A stretch of DNA of 64,000 nt from Stenocarpella maydis (GCA_002270565.1 NQMI01000094.1:1-64000); one strand, 5' to 3'; shown: positions 1 to 12,712, counted from the first letter of the stretch. Notes: generated by a model from the letters alone, not told the origin. Translations and numbers: made by a program.

Positions 1-997
1 AGTATTGGCGGGCCCGCCTGAGGTGGTCACAAGGACAAGCGAGATGGGCCGGAATACGGGATTGGGATTGTATGATGGCGGATCAGTAGGTTATGTTTAT
101 TGGGCTCCGGGCTTTTCTGACATTTCAAATGGGAAGACAAGGGTGTTTTGTTTCAGTCTCAGGAAGACCAAGTGACGCCCGACATGTCGGTCAAGAAGTC
201 CCTTGCGGCGGAAAAAACCAGCGATATATTCCAGAGAAAATGAGCATATTCGTCCATGGGTCTTGTTGGTGGTCCAGGGGGGCGAGGAATTGATGTGGCT
301 AACCTGAACTCCAAAAGCAGAGGGTCCGCTGACGGGAGTTCTTTGACTGTTTGGGAAGCTGGGGAGGTCTGTCTATCTATGGGCAATACGGCGTCGGGCT
401 GGAGCTCAGATGTCCTCTGTGCGGCACGCGTGCGGCCCGACAGCCTCGTGCTCCTAGCGTATTCCTTGCGCCATTCTATACAACGGCCAATTGTCACGTC
501 CACGTCGTCGTCGGTCGTTTTGTTGCAGGAACATATGCTCTATCTAGGGGACAATATATACTAAGTACTATACATATGTATATAGATACCGATATACCTT
601 TACATGCAGACGACGAGACTGGATCACACAGCAGACGGCGTAAGCAGTGGGCTGTGCTCCACTTCCCAGTTTCCTGAGGTGGCGTGCGACAGTGGGTGTC
701 TTCCTTTGGGTCCTAGGCCTGCTGCACGGCGTGTTGCTGGTGGGGTTCCCTCAAGGGAAGGCTTCGCTCCTCAGGTCTTCGCTGCTCATGTGCCAGGGCA
801 TTTTGGGGGGAGGGGGCGCACCTAGCGCGTGTCGCGATTTCCTCTTGTCTGTGGCTGATGCGGACGACTTTGGTGTATGTGTTTGTGTGTGTGTAGATAG
901 ATAGGTAGATAGATAGGTAGATAGATAGCGCGCGCGCGCCGCGCGCGTCACGCGCCGCCGCCCGACGCCGCCCACCGGCAAAACCCACACCACAGAG

Positions 998-1046
<49 letters not shown>

Positions 1047-1561
1047 AAAATCACCCCGCCTTCCACCCTCCTTTGCAACGTCTGACCCCTTTGGCTTCCG
1101 CAATGTCCGCCCCGTCTCGGGCTCGCTGACAATATCTACCGTGCCTCTCCCCCGCCCAACCTAGTTTCTCTTTATTACTGGTGACGGCTGCCACTCGCTT
1201 TCAGGGTCCGCCCGTCTCGCGCAAGCAGTCATCCCCGGGCGCGCACTCCTCTTCCGGACTGCAAGGCTTTTCTCCCATTCTTCTTGCCCTCCTCCCGCGT
1301 GCGGGCCTTGATTTAATGGGGGGGCTTTTCCATTGAGGTCGCTTTCCTGCATCACCAAGAGACGAGACGACGCATGACCCCCACGTTGAGATCCAACATC
1401 AAATAAGGCCTTGACACCAACTCTGACCTCCCTCCTTGTTATGCCGACTCTGACCTTGGACTTACTGGTTTGATTTTCTTTTGGAGTGTGCACCCACACC
1501 TGCAAGGTGCCACTGTCACCCTGCCTGCGTGTTTGAACACAAGGCTAGATCGAGTGTCAAT
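1..1561. other. Intergenic region with microsatellites, upstream of the SNF2 gene
   Basis: I recognise no gene here. Open frames are short and lack domain-like sequence. The stretch has a GT-rich run followed by GATA/GGTA-type repeats (about 879-930), an alternating CG run just after it (about 929-947), and a long GA dinucleotide run (about 995-1043). The last 500 bases are pyrimidine-rich and presumably hold the promoter and 5' leader of the downstream SNF2 gene. Confidence 0.6.
995..1043. repeat. (GA)n microsatellite
   Basis: A nearly pure GA dinucleotide run of about 45-50 bp, interrupted once by a C near its start. It lies in non-coding DNA between the GATA-type microsatellite and the SNF2 gene promoter. 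Confidence 0.9.
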
Positions 1562-4500
1562 ATGGCCTCGAGAAACCTCCAGAATGGTACTTCAAGCACT
1601 CCTACACCACTTCCTAAGCCCCCCTTCCCAGGCGCATGAACCTCTCTTGGGCCTGGAGACCTGCTTGAGCATGTGCTCCCCCTCGCTACACCTTTCAGAA
1701 ACCTTGCGTACCTAGTCTGACTTTGCTCCACCATCAAGGCCAACAACCCACGAGGCCACAGCTGCAGGCTTGGGACGCTGCCGCCTTGTTGAACCCAAAG
1801 GTCGCCGCCGTCTCGGGCCAGCAGGCTGGGCCGTCCTCCATACCTTCCAGGCCACCCTCGAATGGGCCTCAACCTCTGAATAATCATGCCCCCCAAGTCG
1901 CATTTCAGTTCTCGACTCCCAACGGCATCGACAACCCCCATTCACACCCTTCCAGGCCTTCGACGACCACGGCACCAGACGGCGCAGGTACACCACGGCA
2001 CTCGACCCCAAACGGTATGAGCTCCATGATAGAGCGTATGAACAACGTGCAAGACCGCAGCAGCGTGCCGGTAGCCAAGAGGCGAAGGATCGAGGACAAT
2101 TTGCAGGACCAAGGGTCCAGGATTGGCTTCCACGGCAGCGGAAGCAACGGCTTTCTATCTGGCTATGTGAAACAGAAACAGCAAGAGGGCCAGGCTACCC
2201 CTTCCATCACGCCGCGGTCTCAAAGTACTGTTGATTTAACTGGGGGTACTTGGACAACCTGCCCACCTCGGATATCTGAGCCTGAACTGGATGCTGACGG
2301 CGAGTAGGAGACGACGATGACGACCTCGTCGAGGTCGCAGACCCGAGAGAGCAAGAAGTCTGCTTTGGTATGATTGGGGGCGCTTCGGTCAACTGCCACA
2401 TTGTGCCCTCGCCAAAACCGGGCTCCCGATTCCTGACGCCGGGTAGCTGGCCTCAGGTCAAGGTCGTACTGCGGAGGATCGCCGGGGACAGGTCCATGAC
2501 GATTGAGGTATACGACCACACGAGGAATATCATCGGCAGGCTGGACGCCAGGACTGCCCACGGGCTAGCCCCGCTGCTCGATGCGCGCCTGCTGGGCCTC
2601 CGGACTGATGCCATGATTGGCATACGGCGACGCCTGCCCGACGAGGAGGCCGGCAGGCCCATTTCAAAGTCATACCCTCTCCAACTGATGGTCTACGGAA
2701 AATTCAAATACGCGAAAACGGTCGGTGTCAACCTCGAGAGAGCAGGCTTGAATCTCCTGAGCCCGACCAGGGTCGACAAGGGTGTTCGAGTCTTCAACCC
2801 CCTGGCAAAGGAGAACCGGCCTGCCGTAGCCTCCAAGACATACGCGAACCCCGCGCCCCCGCCTGTTGCGCGGACCGAAGAAGAGATCCGATCTGATGTC
2901 CTCAGTGTATTTGATTCCCTCAAGGAGACGGAGGATCTCCCGGAGCAGGAGCCAGACGACCACATAGTGACCCCCCTCCTGAAACACCAGAAACAAGCCC
3001 TGCACTTCATGGCCGGCCGGGAGGACACCTCAAACATGGTCGACGACCTGTGGCAGAAGCGGACCGACGCCCGCGGCCAGCTCACCTACTACAACGTCAT
3101 CACCAACGAGCAGTCTCGCCGAGCACCCGTCAAGGCACAGGGAGGCATACTAGCCGACATGATGGGGTTGGGAAAGACTCTTAGTATTCTGTCGCTGGTG
3201 ACGTCCACGATGCCGGCGTCGCTGCAGTGGGTTGAGGCGGAGCCCGCGGTGCACGGTGCGGAGGACAAGCGGCCGTCGAGGGACCTCCCGGACAAGTTCG
3301 CGCCACCAAAGGCCGAGTCCTTTGGTCTGACCAAGCCAAAAAGGAACTCAAAGGCCACTCTTCTGGTGTGCCCGCTGAGTACAGTCACAAACTGGGAGGA
3401 GCAGATCAAACAGCACGTGCGGCCGAACTCGCTGTCGTACCACATTTACCACGGCCCACACCGCATAAAGGACTCGGAGAGACTGGCAGAGTACGATCTG
3501 GTGATTACGACCTATGGGTCAGTATCCAGTGAGCTTAATGCCCGCTTTGCCAACAAGCGGGGCCCTCACCCGCTCGAGGATATTGGGTGGTTCAGGATAG
3601 TGCTTGACGAGGCCCACATGATACGGGAGCAGTCGACGCTGCAGTTCAAGGCCATATGCCGGCTTCAGGCCAACCGGCGATGGGCCGTGACGGGCACGCC
3701 GGTGCAGAACAAGCTCGAGGACCTTGCTGCTCTGCTGGCGTTCCTGCGCGTCAGGCCCTTTGATGACCGCAGCAAATTCAACCAACACATCGTTGCCCCC
3801 TTCAAGCTCTGCGATCCCAACATCGTCCCCAAACTCCGCATCCTGGTTGACTCGATAACCCTACGCCGCCAGAAAGATAAGATCAACTTGCCGAAGCGGC
3901 ACGACATGGTCGTCAAGCTACAGTTCTCGGCCGACGAGCGACGCATGTACGACGCATTCGAGAAGGACGCTCGGGTCCGCGTCAGTGTCCTGGCCGGCCA
4001 GCGCGAACGCATGGTGGGCGGGAAGACGTACATCCACATCCTGCAGGCAATATTGCGGCTTCGTCTCTTCTGTTCTGGTGGAAAACATCTCCTGAATGAG
4101 GACGACCTGAGATTGCTTGAGGGCCTCAGCCAAGACTCTCCCATCGACCTCGATAGTGACGAGGAGGATGATAAGTCGGACCTCACCGAGAATCGAGCCT
4201 ACGAAATGTTCAACCTCATGAAAGACACAGGTGGCGACAACTGCATAGGGTGCAACCAAAAGCTGGGTGCCAAGGAGGGTGCGGATATCGAGTCAGAGCG
4301 CCAGGAGGAGGTCATTGGCCACATGACGCCGTGCTTTCACGTGATCTGCACGTCCTGCATCAAGGAGATCGAGGGCACCTGTGCGTGTGGGACAGCCATT
4401 CCCAGTCTTGTCGCGCTGCGCCTGACCAGAGCGGTCCAGGAGCACGATGCCCTCGCTGAGGGTAGAGGCCGCAATGCCGGCGGTGGCAAGGGGATCAAGG

Positions 4501-5078
4501 ACTACACCGGCCCCAACACAAAGGTCAGGTATCTTATCGGGGAACTCAAGAAGTGGCGAGACATGGGTGCAGCTGAGCCAGACGAACCACCCTACAAGTC
4601 GGTGGTCTTCTCCCAGTGGACGACGAATCTGGACCTGATCCAGATGGCTCTGGAGGCAGAGGGCATCGTCTTTGTCCGGCTCGACGGCAAAATGTCCCGG
4701 ACTGCCCGCACCCGATCCATGGACAACTTCCGCGAGGACCCCAACGTCCAGGTGATCCTCGTCTCCATAACCGCCGGTGGGCTGGGCCTCAACCTCACGG
4801 CCGGAAACTCGGTCTACATAATGGAGCCGCTTTTCAACCCGGCGGCCGAGGAACAAGCTATCGACCGCGTCCACCGCCTAGGCCAGAATCGCGAGGTCCA
4901 CTGCATCCGGCTGCTCATGGAGGAGTCGTTCGAGGAAAAGATGCGCGTGCTGCAGGACAAGAAGATGAAGCTTGCGTCCCTCAGCATGGACCGCGAAAAG
5001 GGCGTGGGCGGCGGCCAGCTCTCCAAGTCGGAGGCGGCCAAGCAGAGGCTCATGGACCTACGCAGCCTCTTCAAGTAG
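1562..5078 (+). CDS. SNF2-family DNA-dependent ATPase with HIRAN-like region and RING finger (Rad5/HLTF type)
   Basis: Predicted chromatin or DNA-damage-tolerance ATPase and candidate ubiquitin ligase of about 1100 residues, acting in the nucleus. Exons by splice signal and phase: 1562-1586, 1739-2245, 2308-5078. Both introns start GTACTT and have a CTGAC branch site. Joining 2245 to 2308 gives an acidic run (GDDDDDLVEVAD) leading into a HIRAN-like region at about residues 195-320. The Walker A motif GLGKT is near residue 464 and the DEAH box (LDEAH) near 610. A C3HC4 RING (CIGC ... CFHVIC ... CACG) lies at about 823-872, inserted between the ATPase lobes as in Rad5, Rad16 and HLTF. Helicase motif VI (DRVHRLGQ) is near 1031. 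The 25-nt first exon is the least certain part. The alternative is a start further inside exon 2. Rad5, Rad16 and other fungal SNF2-RING paralogues cannot be separated by eye. Confidence 0.88.
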
Positions 5079-6412
5079 GACCGGCGGCAGACGTGCCCTT
5101 CGGCCGGCTTGCCCAGGTCTCCTTTCTCAAGTGCCTAAATATGGCCTTGCCCCTCTTCCTCACTACTTGTTTGATAGCCCTTGCTCCACTCGACAGAAAT
5201 CTTTTTTATGGTGACATAATACCAATACCCTTCAGACACCACTGGAAAAAGAAATGGTGTGGTTCGGTTTGGTGACAATATTGACGGGTGGAACTGGGCG
5301 GAATGCTCCGCCTTAACACATTTACATCCCTAAATCTCCTTTTAGAATCCATTTTCCCCCAAGGCCGGCGGCGGTGTCACGTCGGCCGGCCGTCAATGCA
5401 TCAGACCCTCGGTGGGTCGAGATGGTGTTTTGTTAGGGACGGGGACGGATGGATGGTGGGGGGCATCTCGGTCACACGGTCTGCTAGAGGTGAAGGGGAT
5501 GTGTGGTTTCTCCCTCCAGGTATCGATTGATGGTTGCGGTACCACCTGATGCGGCAGCTTCTTTCCATTTTCATGCATCATAGAGGTTATGTGCGCTGCC
5601 TTTTCATTTGCTTCAGTTGCAGTGAGACAGGGCAGCTGAGGATGGTGTGTGATGGATGATAATATACAGGCAGCACCGGGTGGTTGGTCTGCCAAATCCT
5701 GTGTGCTACACGCGCGAAGTACACTTGCGTGAAGATAGGGCGGGGAAAGGAAGTTAGATACCCATGAGATTGCAGGATTTGATGCACCCAAGATTTCGGT
5801 GATGTAAAATATGATTTGAACCAGCACGGCCGCACAGCTGCTGTCATGTCCTTCTCCATTAGCTGCCTCGCTGAGTAACCGTCACGCTTCACATGTGCGT
5901 GAGTGAGATCCTAGATTCGCCTCCAGGCATACAAGGGCAAATGGTCATTTCATTCGGCATGAACACACCAGTATCGATGGGAGAGTACAGGTATCAAGAG
6001 TCCGAGTGCAACAGTTTTATCCTGACTTCTTTTGCACAATCTGCAGCTGTCAGGAACGGATACTTGGTCTAGAATGACCATGTTCACATGTGAAAAATTA
6101 TCTAGTATGCTCTTCCCGGCAATGGACGACTGGAACAAAGTGATGGTGCATTCCTCAATTTTCCGGACTGAATATTTGCGCTCAAACCTCCGCCTTCCCG
6201 GTATGTACCCTTGGAACCGTAAACGCCTCTAAACCCAGTCTTTAAGCAAAAGCAGCACATGGTGGACAAGGGAGGGCCTCGTGCGGCTTGGCTGAACCCG
6301 AACGATCTTCAGTGTCGTGGGGACGCTAGCGGTGGTGGATATGGAAAATCCCCGCATCAGTGGCACCGAGTCGCTGACTCCGAAGACCTCAAAACCACCC
6401 TTCTTCGCTCGA
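5079..6412. other. Convergent 3' intergenic region
   Basis: This stretch separates the 3' ends of the SNF2 gene (+) and the desaturase gene (-). No coding sequence is recognised. It should hold the 3' UTRs and polyadenylation sites of both genes. Confidence 0.6.
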
Positions 6413-7975
6413 TTATGCAGCGTCAGCGCTCGCAACAGGTATGGCAACTTTTGTTGGCTGATTGCCGGCACGAATGATGCGGTTTCCTGACGAATCGTTG
6501 ACGTAAGACACGTCCTTGTTTTCCATTTGAGCGCGCTTCCAGATCTCAACCTCGCAGCCTCCGCGGAGGACACCGACACGCATCGTGCTGAGCAAGTTGT
6601 GGGCAGCGTTGGAGTGGAGATAGACACCACCGTTGAAGATGGCAGTGGCGTCCTTTCCGATTCCCGAGGAGATGAGAGCTTTGCCACCGGGGTGGTCCTT
6701 GATGAAGTCGGTCACGTCGTGGATGACACCGGCAATGGCGACCAGACCCCTGCCGTTCTTTGCCTGCTCGACGTAATCGTCCCAGTCGATTACAGGTAGC
6801 TGCTCGAGAGGCACGCCCCAGTCCAGCTTTGCGCGCTTCTGGTCGAGCTTCTTCTGCTGCTGCTGGAGGCGGCCCTTCTCGATTTCATTCCGGCGGAAGG
6901 TCTTGAGGTCAGAGGCGAGGCCGAGCTGCTTCCACAGCCAGATGGACCACTTGGTAGGGTCATACTGCCACCAGCTGATGGCATTGCGGTAGTCGGAGGG
7001 GAACTCGTGGTGGAAGTTGTGGTATCCCTCGCCGAGGGTGACGAGAGCGGTGACGACGTGGTCCCTCGGGCTGTTGCGGTCATCGAAGGGCTGCTCGCCG
7101 AGCCAGTGGGCCAGGCTGTTGACGCAGAAGGTGGCCTGCTGGACGAAGAAGATGCGGAGGATTCCGGCATACACATAGCCGCCCCACCAGTCACCCCAGC
7201 CAAGACCGGCAACCAGGGTCGGGAAGACGACGCCCATGAAGACGACGGACTTGATGAAGTTCAGGTGCTGCCAGACGACGACGGGGTCCTCGTTAAGGTC
7301 GGTGATGTCGGTTCGGCCGACTCGCTTGGGGTTCTGCTTCATGACCATCCAGCCAATGTGGCTGTACATGAGCCCCTTCCTCACCGAGTAGGGGTCCTTG
7401 ACGGTGTCGGTATAGCGGTGGTGGGCGCGGTGGCTGATTCCCGAGGTTAGGACACGTGGGCGGGCGAGACAAGGGGCGAAGGACAATTTCAACTTACTCC
7501 CTGGACCACCAGCGAATGGAACCCTCGACGGCACCAGCACCTACAGCGGCGAGATAGATGCGAAGAGGCAGGGAAGCCTTGTAACTGCGGTGTGCCCAAA
7601 GACGATGGTAGCCGGCGGTGATACCAAGGCCGGTGTTGAAGTAATAGACGACGGACCACACGGCGGTCTTGAACTGGAGAGGGACCCAGTAGGTGGAAAT
7701 TCTGTTTTGCAAGATCAGCCGAGTTGAATTCTCCCTGTCGGCGCGGTCACAGAGGGGGAAACTACTCACAATCCCAGCAAGGGGACGAAGATGATGAAGG
7801 TGACGTTGAGCCAGTTGACGTGCTTGTACCAGTTCTTGAGGGTGATGGGCTGCTCGGTGATGTGTGGCTTCTTCAGGTCATACTGCTTTCCACGGACTGG
7901 CTTGTAGTCGACAGTGCCGTCTGGGAAGGCCGGCGCTTGGGCCTGGGCCTGGGCCGCTGGGGCTGATGAGGCCAT
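6413..7975 (-). CDS. ole1: Acyl-CoA delta-9 (stearoyl-CoA) desaturase with C-terminal cytochrome b5 domain
   Basis: Makes oleic and palmitoleic acid from saturated acyl-CoA at the ER membrane, taking electrons through its own cytochrome b5 domain. Exons on the minus strand: 7975-7770, 7701-7498, 7433-6413, which give 476 residues, the usual Ole1 size. The introns (7702-7769 and 7434-7497) have GTGAGT/GTAAGT donors, and the second has a CTAAC branch site. The three di-iron histidine boxes are present: HRLWAH (about residue 101), HRAHH (about 138, split by the second intron) and HNFHH (about 276). Hydrophobic segments flank them. The haem-binding HPGGKAL of cytochrome b5 is near residue 385. 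The start is the first in-frame ATG, followed by an Ala/Gln-rich N terminus. It converges on the SNF2 gene. The long left flank and the repeat island lie upstream. Confidence 0.95.
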
Positions 7976-9990
7976 GTTGAGGGAGAGACAGAGAGATATG
8001 TGTTGTGAGGACGATGAACGTCCAGGACAAGGCCTCCCTCGGATTGTTGTAGGAATACCCAGTGATGAGGGTGTGTGGGGGGGGGGGTGGTTGGATTTGG
8101 CGGTTTGGAGTCAGGAGAGAAGGATGACACAAACATCCAAACAGGCGGAAAGAAGGGGAAAGGACAGCGGAGGGCGTGGGCGATTTATTATCATTCAAGA
8201 TTCAAGCAGCAACGTCTTGTTGGGAATTCAGGATGCGCGGCAGGGGCGAATGGAATCCGCGGGGAGTGGGTGGAGCTTCCCAAGTCGGACGGCGGCCCTG
8301 GCCCAGCTCGCTTGGAAATCTTATACTGGTTTCGTCTGCTTCCGTTTTGTTGGTGGGGTCCCAGAGAAATCAGATTTGCTACACACATCTTTTTTTCCCC
8401 CGTCTTTTTTCGTCTTTTTTTCCCTTCTTGGTTCCTGTCCCTCCGTCCTGCCGATATCCACCGGGGCGATTCCCGCACGTGTGAGTACAGACAGTACTGC
8501 GTAGAGTTCAGGCTTTATTGCTTATTACGGGTGGGTAGTGTCAGTGGCAAGCAGACGCCGAGGTCCGGGGGACAGACGGAGGAGCAATGGTGGTTGGATT
8601 ACATTGGTGGTATTCACCTCCCTTGTGGCAACAGAGGCGCTGCTGCCCTCATTCCACCTGTCGGCTGCCCACAGCCTACATGCAACATTTAAAATCATAG
8701 GAAGCTGGCAGCGTGCATTGAGGTGGCAGCTGTTGAGGCTGTTGAGGGGCCATATCGCCCGTGACACAAGCAGCCGCATGAGGTCGCATGCAAGCGAGGT
8801 CAGGAACAACTGGCAAACAGACCGAAGTGACGGGTGGCTTTCACAAGACGGGCACGAGAGCCCAAGGCAGACCAGCCGAGGCTGATGATTGTCATCCCCG
8901 ACCCGGTCATGATCCAGTCAGTACACTAATAATAAGCATGGTGGGTGACCAGAGTGACAGAGTGACCAGCAAGATTGCCCGAGATTCCGACTGATATCAA
9001 GTTCCGCCAGCCCGAGTTGAGAGAGCGTGACGGCAATTCCCAACAAGTTGGGTCCTGTTGGGGAAAGGCAGGGTAGTGCGGTTGCACGAGGGCAGGCGGG
9101 CACCGGGCCAAGAACCCCCCGACCACCCACCCATGCCCCTGCCGCTGACAGGGATCCGAGCTCAGCCCTGTGCGCCTCCCCTGCCACTAAGATTTGGGCC
9201 CTGGCAGCTTTTTTTTTTGTTCTCCGCAAAAATCACACTACATACATACCTGTAAGTAAAGTAGAAACGAGCAGACAGAGTGTATATCCATACAGCTAGC
9301 CCCCATGTGGGGCGAGTATATTAGTGTACACACACCCAATTGCACCTTGGCCATTGCGCGGGAGCCGCAATCTCAACCGTTGCTAACGCGACCCGAGGAC
9401 CGACACGGGCTAAGCGCTCGCAGAAGTACCTGGGTACACAAACATTTGAGGCGCACTCTGATAACCACCACGCTACTATCGACTGGACATGCGCGTGCAA
9501 CAAAACACTCTAACTCCCATTGGCAACTCCCACCTCGGGGCCAGAACCACCTCACCCTCCAGGTTGGCGTGGAAAATGAAGGGGTGAGTGAGTGGCTGAC
9601 AAGGTTTACTATGTACACTACCCTATGGAGACGGGATCTGCCGCCCACCCTACACCTCAAGGTCGTGGGTCCAGAGTCGCCGCCACCAGTCTATCAGTCT
9701 ATCTCGCGCCTGATGGGCACTGCGTTCGTTATCAAGAGTAGCTAGCTCTGTTATAAGTACCTCGGCCTGTCTGCCTATATACTACGCACTAGTAAAATGT
9801 AAAATAATACATAATGTTGAAAGTCGCAAGGTCACCTCGTCAGGCACCACATGTCATCAAATTTGGCATGTGCTCACGTACTCCGTATACCCGTACTCCA
9901 TACACGAGAAAAGACAAAAAGCTTATGCAAGCCACAAATACAACCCCCCCCCCCACAAAGCAGATTTCAAATAACAGAATACTAATGCTA
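7976..9990. other. Intergenic region upstream of ole1
   Basis: This holds the promoter side of the minus-strand desaturase gene. No second gene is recognised. Notable sequence: a G homopolymer near 8081-8090, a polypyrimidine stretch on the plus strand at about 8385-8425 (purine-rich on the ole1 sense strand), and a T run near 9210. The base composition starts to fall towards the AT-rich island after about 9780. Confidence 0.5.
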
Positions 9991-10007
9991 TTCCGCTATA
10001 AGGCATA

Positions 10008-10055
10008 CCTAAAGGGCCGGGCTAGCAAGCCATATAAGTGTGACGATCACAGCTG
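10008..10055 (+). repeat. Dispersed repeat, less mutated copy
   Basis: A 48-base segment that aligns without gaps to 10909-10956. I count 32 of 48 identical positions, and 10 of the 16 differences are transitions. The last 17 bases match except for one G/A and one C/T difference. This copy is the more GC-rich one. Confidence 0.45.
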
Positions 10056-10828
10056 TAAGGGTCGTGACATTAAGGCTATAATATTATATACTTATATGCT
10101 TTATAAAAATTATAAGCGTTATATTTTCTTGAGTTAAAATGAGTTTTTATAAAAATAATCCTATATTAATTAATACTAAATTAAAGTTTAAAATATTAAA
10201 TAAAAAAGTTTTAAAAGATTTGTTAATTTTTTTTAAAAGTTTTTAACTTATTTATATTATATTCTATAACTTATTATAAGAAACTACAAAATATTGAATA
10301 TTTAATGATTTTTATAATAATTATTATACATTTGTAATTAAAATTATATAATTATTAAAAAGTATTAATATAATTTCTTAAAAAAATATTAATAACGTTA
10401 AGCACTAATGAACTAGGCATCCTAATGAGTTAGCTACTTTTCTACTAACTACTTCTATCTATATTTCTTATATATGTTTTTGCATTCTACTTCAAAATAA
10501 TAAAAACATAAGAAGATATTATTTAATTAGGTATCTAAGCTAAGCATTTAACATATAGTAAAAGAATATAATATCTCTTACTCTATTATTTAAGATAGAA
10601 TAGCTACCTAAACTATATAATATAATATCTATACTAATAATAAGAGCTTAATAAAAATGGAAGAAAAATTGCCTATTTAATATATACTTAACTAGGATTT
10701 ATAAGGATATTTACTTATTCTTAAAGATATTAAAGATATAGTAAATTCCTTACTTTATAACTATAGTAGTAGTATTATTAAAATAAACTAGGTAGAGAGG
10801 TTTATTCTATTAGAAATATATCTTAAAA

Positions 10829-10960
10829 TGTTGGAAGGTACTGGGTGAGACCTCTTAATGTGTATTTAATAAAGGAAAAAGAACTGAATTCTCTTCACTA
10901 CCTACTGGCCTAAGGGGCTAATAGGGTAGTCTATATATATGTGACAATCATAGCTGGTTC
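10829..10960 (+). repeat. LTR-like remnant containing the RIP-mutated repeat copy
   Basis: The segment begins TGTTGGAAGG, a start typical of LTRs of Ty1/copia-like fungal elements. The same ten bases begin the better-preserved LTR at 12421 on the opposite strand. It contains 10909-10956, the AT-shifted partner of 10008-10055. Its right boundary is not clear, and no matching second LTR or target-site duplication was found by eye. Confidence 0.35.
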
Positions 10961-11273
10961 TTAGCTAATAAATCTAGTAAGCGGGTTTATATTTAAGAAG
11001 CGTTTAAGGTAGAATTATTCTAAGCAATATAATAATAGTAATTAAAAGCCTTTAAAGCTATTCCTAGGTAAATACTTAGATTAACTACTAAAGAGCTATC
11101 CTAAGCTATACTATCTAGTAGTAATAATTATAAGTATATATAGTTTATCTTTTTAGCCTAGCTTATCTAGCTTACTAGTAAGTTAATAATTCTAGTGATT
11201 TAGTAGTTTACTTAGCTTACTGCTTTATTAGTAATCTAAGTAATCTCTTCCTTATATAAGCAAGTAATTTAAG

Positions 11274-11500
11274 TGTTATGAACCACTAAGGGCTGGCGGC
11301 TGACTACCATAAAAAGCACCCCTGGCCTCAGCGGGGTAATCCCTAAGCCAGCCGGATACCTGATGGGCTAGTAACGCACACCACTCCCAGGGTTAGGACT
11401 TAGCTTACAACGCTCGGTTGTAAGCCATACAAGCCCGCTTGCAGAATAAGGTATCAAGCCTCGCACCATAGCTTAATAGCTTAATATATAAGCCAGCAAG
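11274..11500 (+). repeat. GC-normal island with LTR-like start
   Basis: About 230 bases of normal composition inside the AT-rich block, beginning TGTTATGAACC. It resembles the edge of an LTR, but no partner or protein-coding remnant is visible, so the assignment is tentative. Confidence 0.3.
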
Positions 11501-12185
11501 CCACTAAAGAGTTAGAACATATATATAGATATAGTCATTACTAACAGTAGATAGCCTTTATAAAACAAACTCTTCAATCATCAATCTAAGTATTCAATTT
11601 GCCTACTAGATAGCCTTACAGCTAGTAATCATTATTAATTAGAATAAATATTACTTAATTACTATATTACAATATATTCTAAATATAAACCCTTAATCTA
11701 TTAGGCTTTGAATAATTTAAAACCCTTTAATTATTATATTTTAATAACTTTTATTTTTATATATTATAATACAAACTTTAAGTAATATTATATATAAATC
11801 CCTTTATAATATTTAAACTTAATAACCTCTTACAAGCAATAAATATTACTAATACCTAGGGCGAAATAAATAATTAATAGCTCTAATAGCTAATTAAAAA
11901 AGTCAACTGCCTCTAAACTTTCATTAATAGGCAAGCTTAGTAGAATAATAAAATAAAATAACTCTATAATGAAGTTACTACCATGTAAGCTACTATAAAT
12001 TTTATTAATATATCTTTTATAAATAAGGGAAATATTAAACTTAATAGCCTAGCTACTTATAATANAGCCCTAATATAGTTTAAATCCTACCTTATAGACT
12101 ATGTAAATACTAAAAACTTTAAGGACTATAAAGAAAAAACTTAAGAAATCTTTAGTAAGTATAAAAACTATAAAGATATCTCTGA

Positions 12186-12421
12186 TGAATTGTGCTATAA
12201 AATAGCATTCAGTTCAGCGTGTGTGTGTTTCGGCAGGGTCGCAGTATGGTGCTCTGAGGCGAATTGGGACGATTGACAATGGTCTGGACAACTTTGTATT
12301 GAATTAAGTTGGGCTTCTGTAAGCCCTCCTTATATACCCTCCGACGTCGTCTCACCCCTGGGCACGCTGCGGTAGGCTCTGGTGCAAATTTGCAAATGCC
12401 GGAAAATTCGCCCTTCCAACA
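12186..12421 (-). repeat. Candidate solo LTR (Ty1/copia-like)
   Basis: Read on the minus strand, this 236-bp segment starts TGTTGGAAGG and ends CACAATTCA, giving TG...CA termini. It contains a TATA-like GTATATAAGG followed by a short A/T-rich leader, the layout of an LTR promoter. Its composition is close to normal, so it has escaped most of the mutation around it. The five bases on each side do not match, so either the target-site duplication is lost or an internal part was deleted. A 100-codon open frame across it is not a gene. Confidence 0.5.
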
Positions 12422-12667
12422 CACCATCTTTGGTTCCAAGCAACTAGCCAACCATAGCCCTAGCAATGCCCAAATTAAGTACATATAAACTTCAGAAATC
12501 AAGCTATCCAATGCACTAAGTTATATACTTTTTGGGTAAGAAATAAGGGTAATGCAGAGGTCTAAATTAAGGTGCAAATGCAGGCCAAAATAATCGACTC
12601 ACGGCCACCAAACTCATCTTGCGTCACGCACGCACTGGGCGTACTTAGCGAAAATCGCCTGACTCGC

Positions 12668-12712
12668 AAGTCTAGGGTAACTCCTTGCACGAAGTCTAGG
12701 GTAACTCCTTGC
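12668..12712. repeat. Two-copy tandem repeat, 24-bp period
   Basis: A 21-base unit (starting AAGTCTAGGGTAA) occurs at 12668-12688 and again, identical, at 12692-12712. Three bases separate the copies. They lie in a normal-GC remnant of the repeat island. Confidence 0.85.

Noticed and set aside
1587..1738. Possible fourth introner copy in the SNF2 gene
   Set aside because: It has a CCTGGAGACC segment only loosely like TGGAGCC and lacks the CAATCTCC and GGCCA...TGGCC blocks.
8938..8975. GGTGGGTGACCA resembling part of a 5S rRNA gene
   Set aside because: The rest of the 5S sequence and its internal promoter are absent.
12209..12511. A 100-codon open frame on the minus strand in the AT-rich island
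   Set aside because: It crosses the boundary of a candidate LTR and contains the LTR's TATA-like element. There is no homologous-looking protein; the LTR explanation is better.
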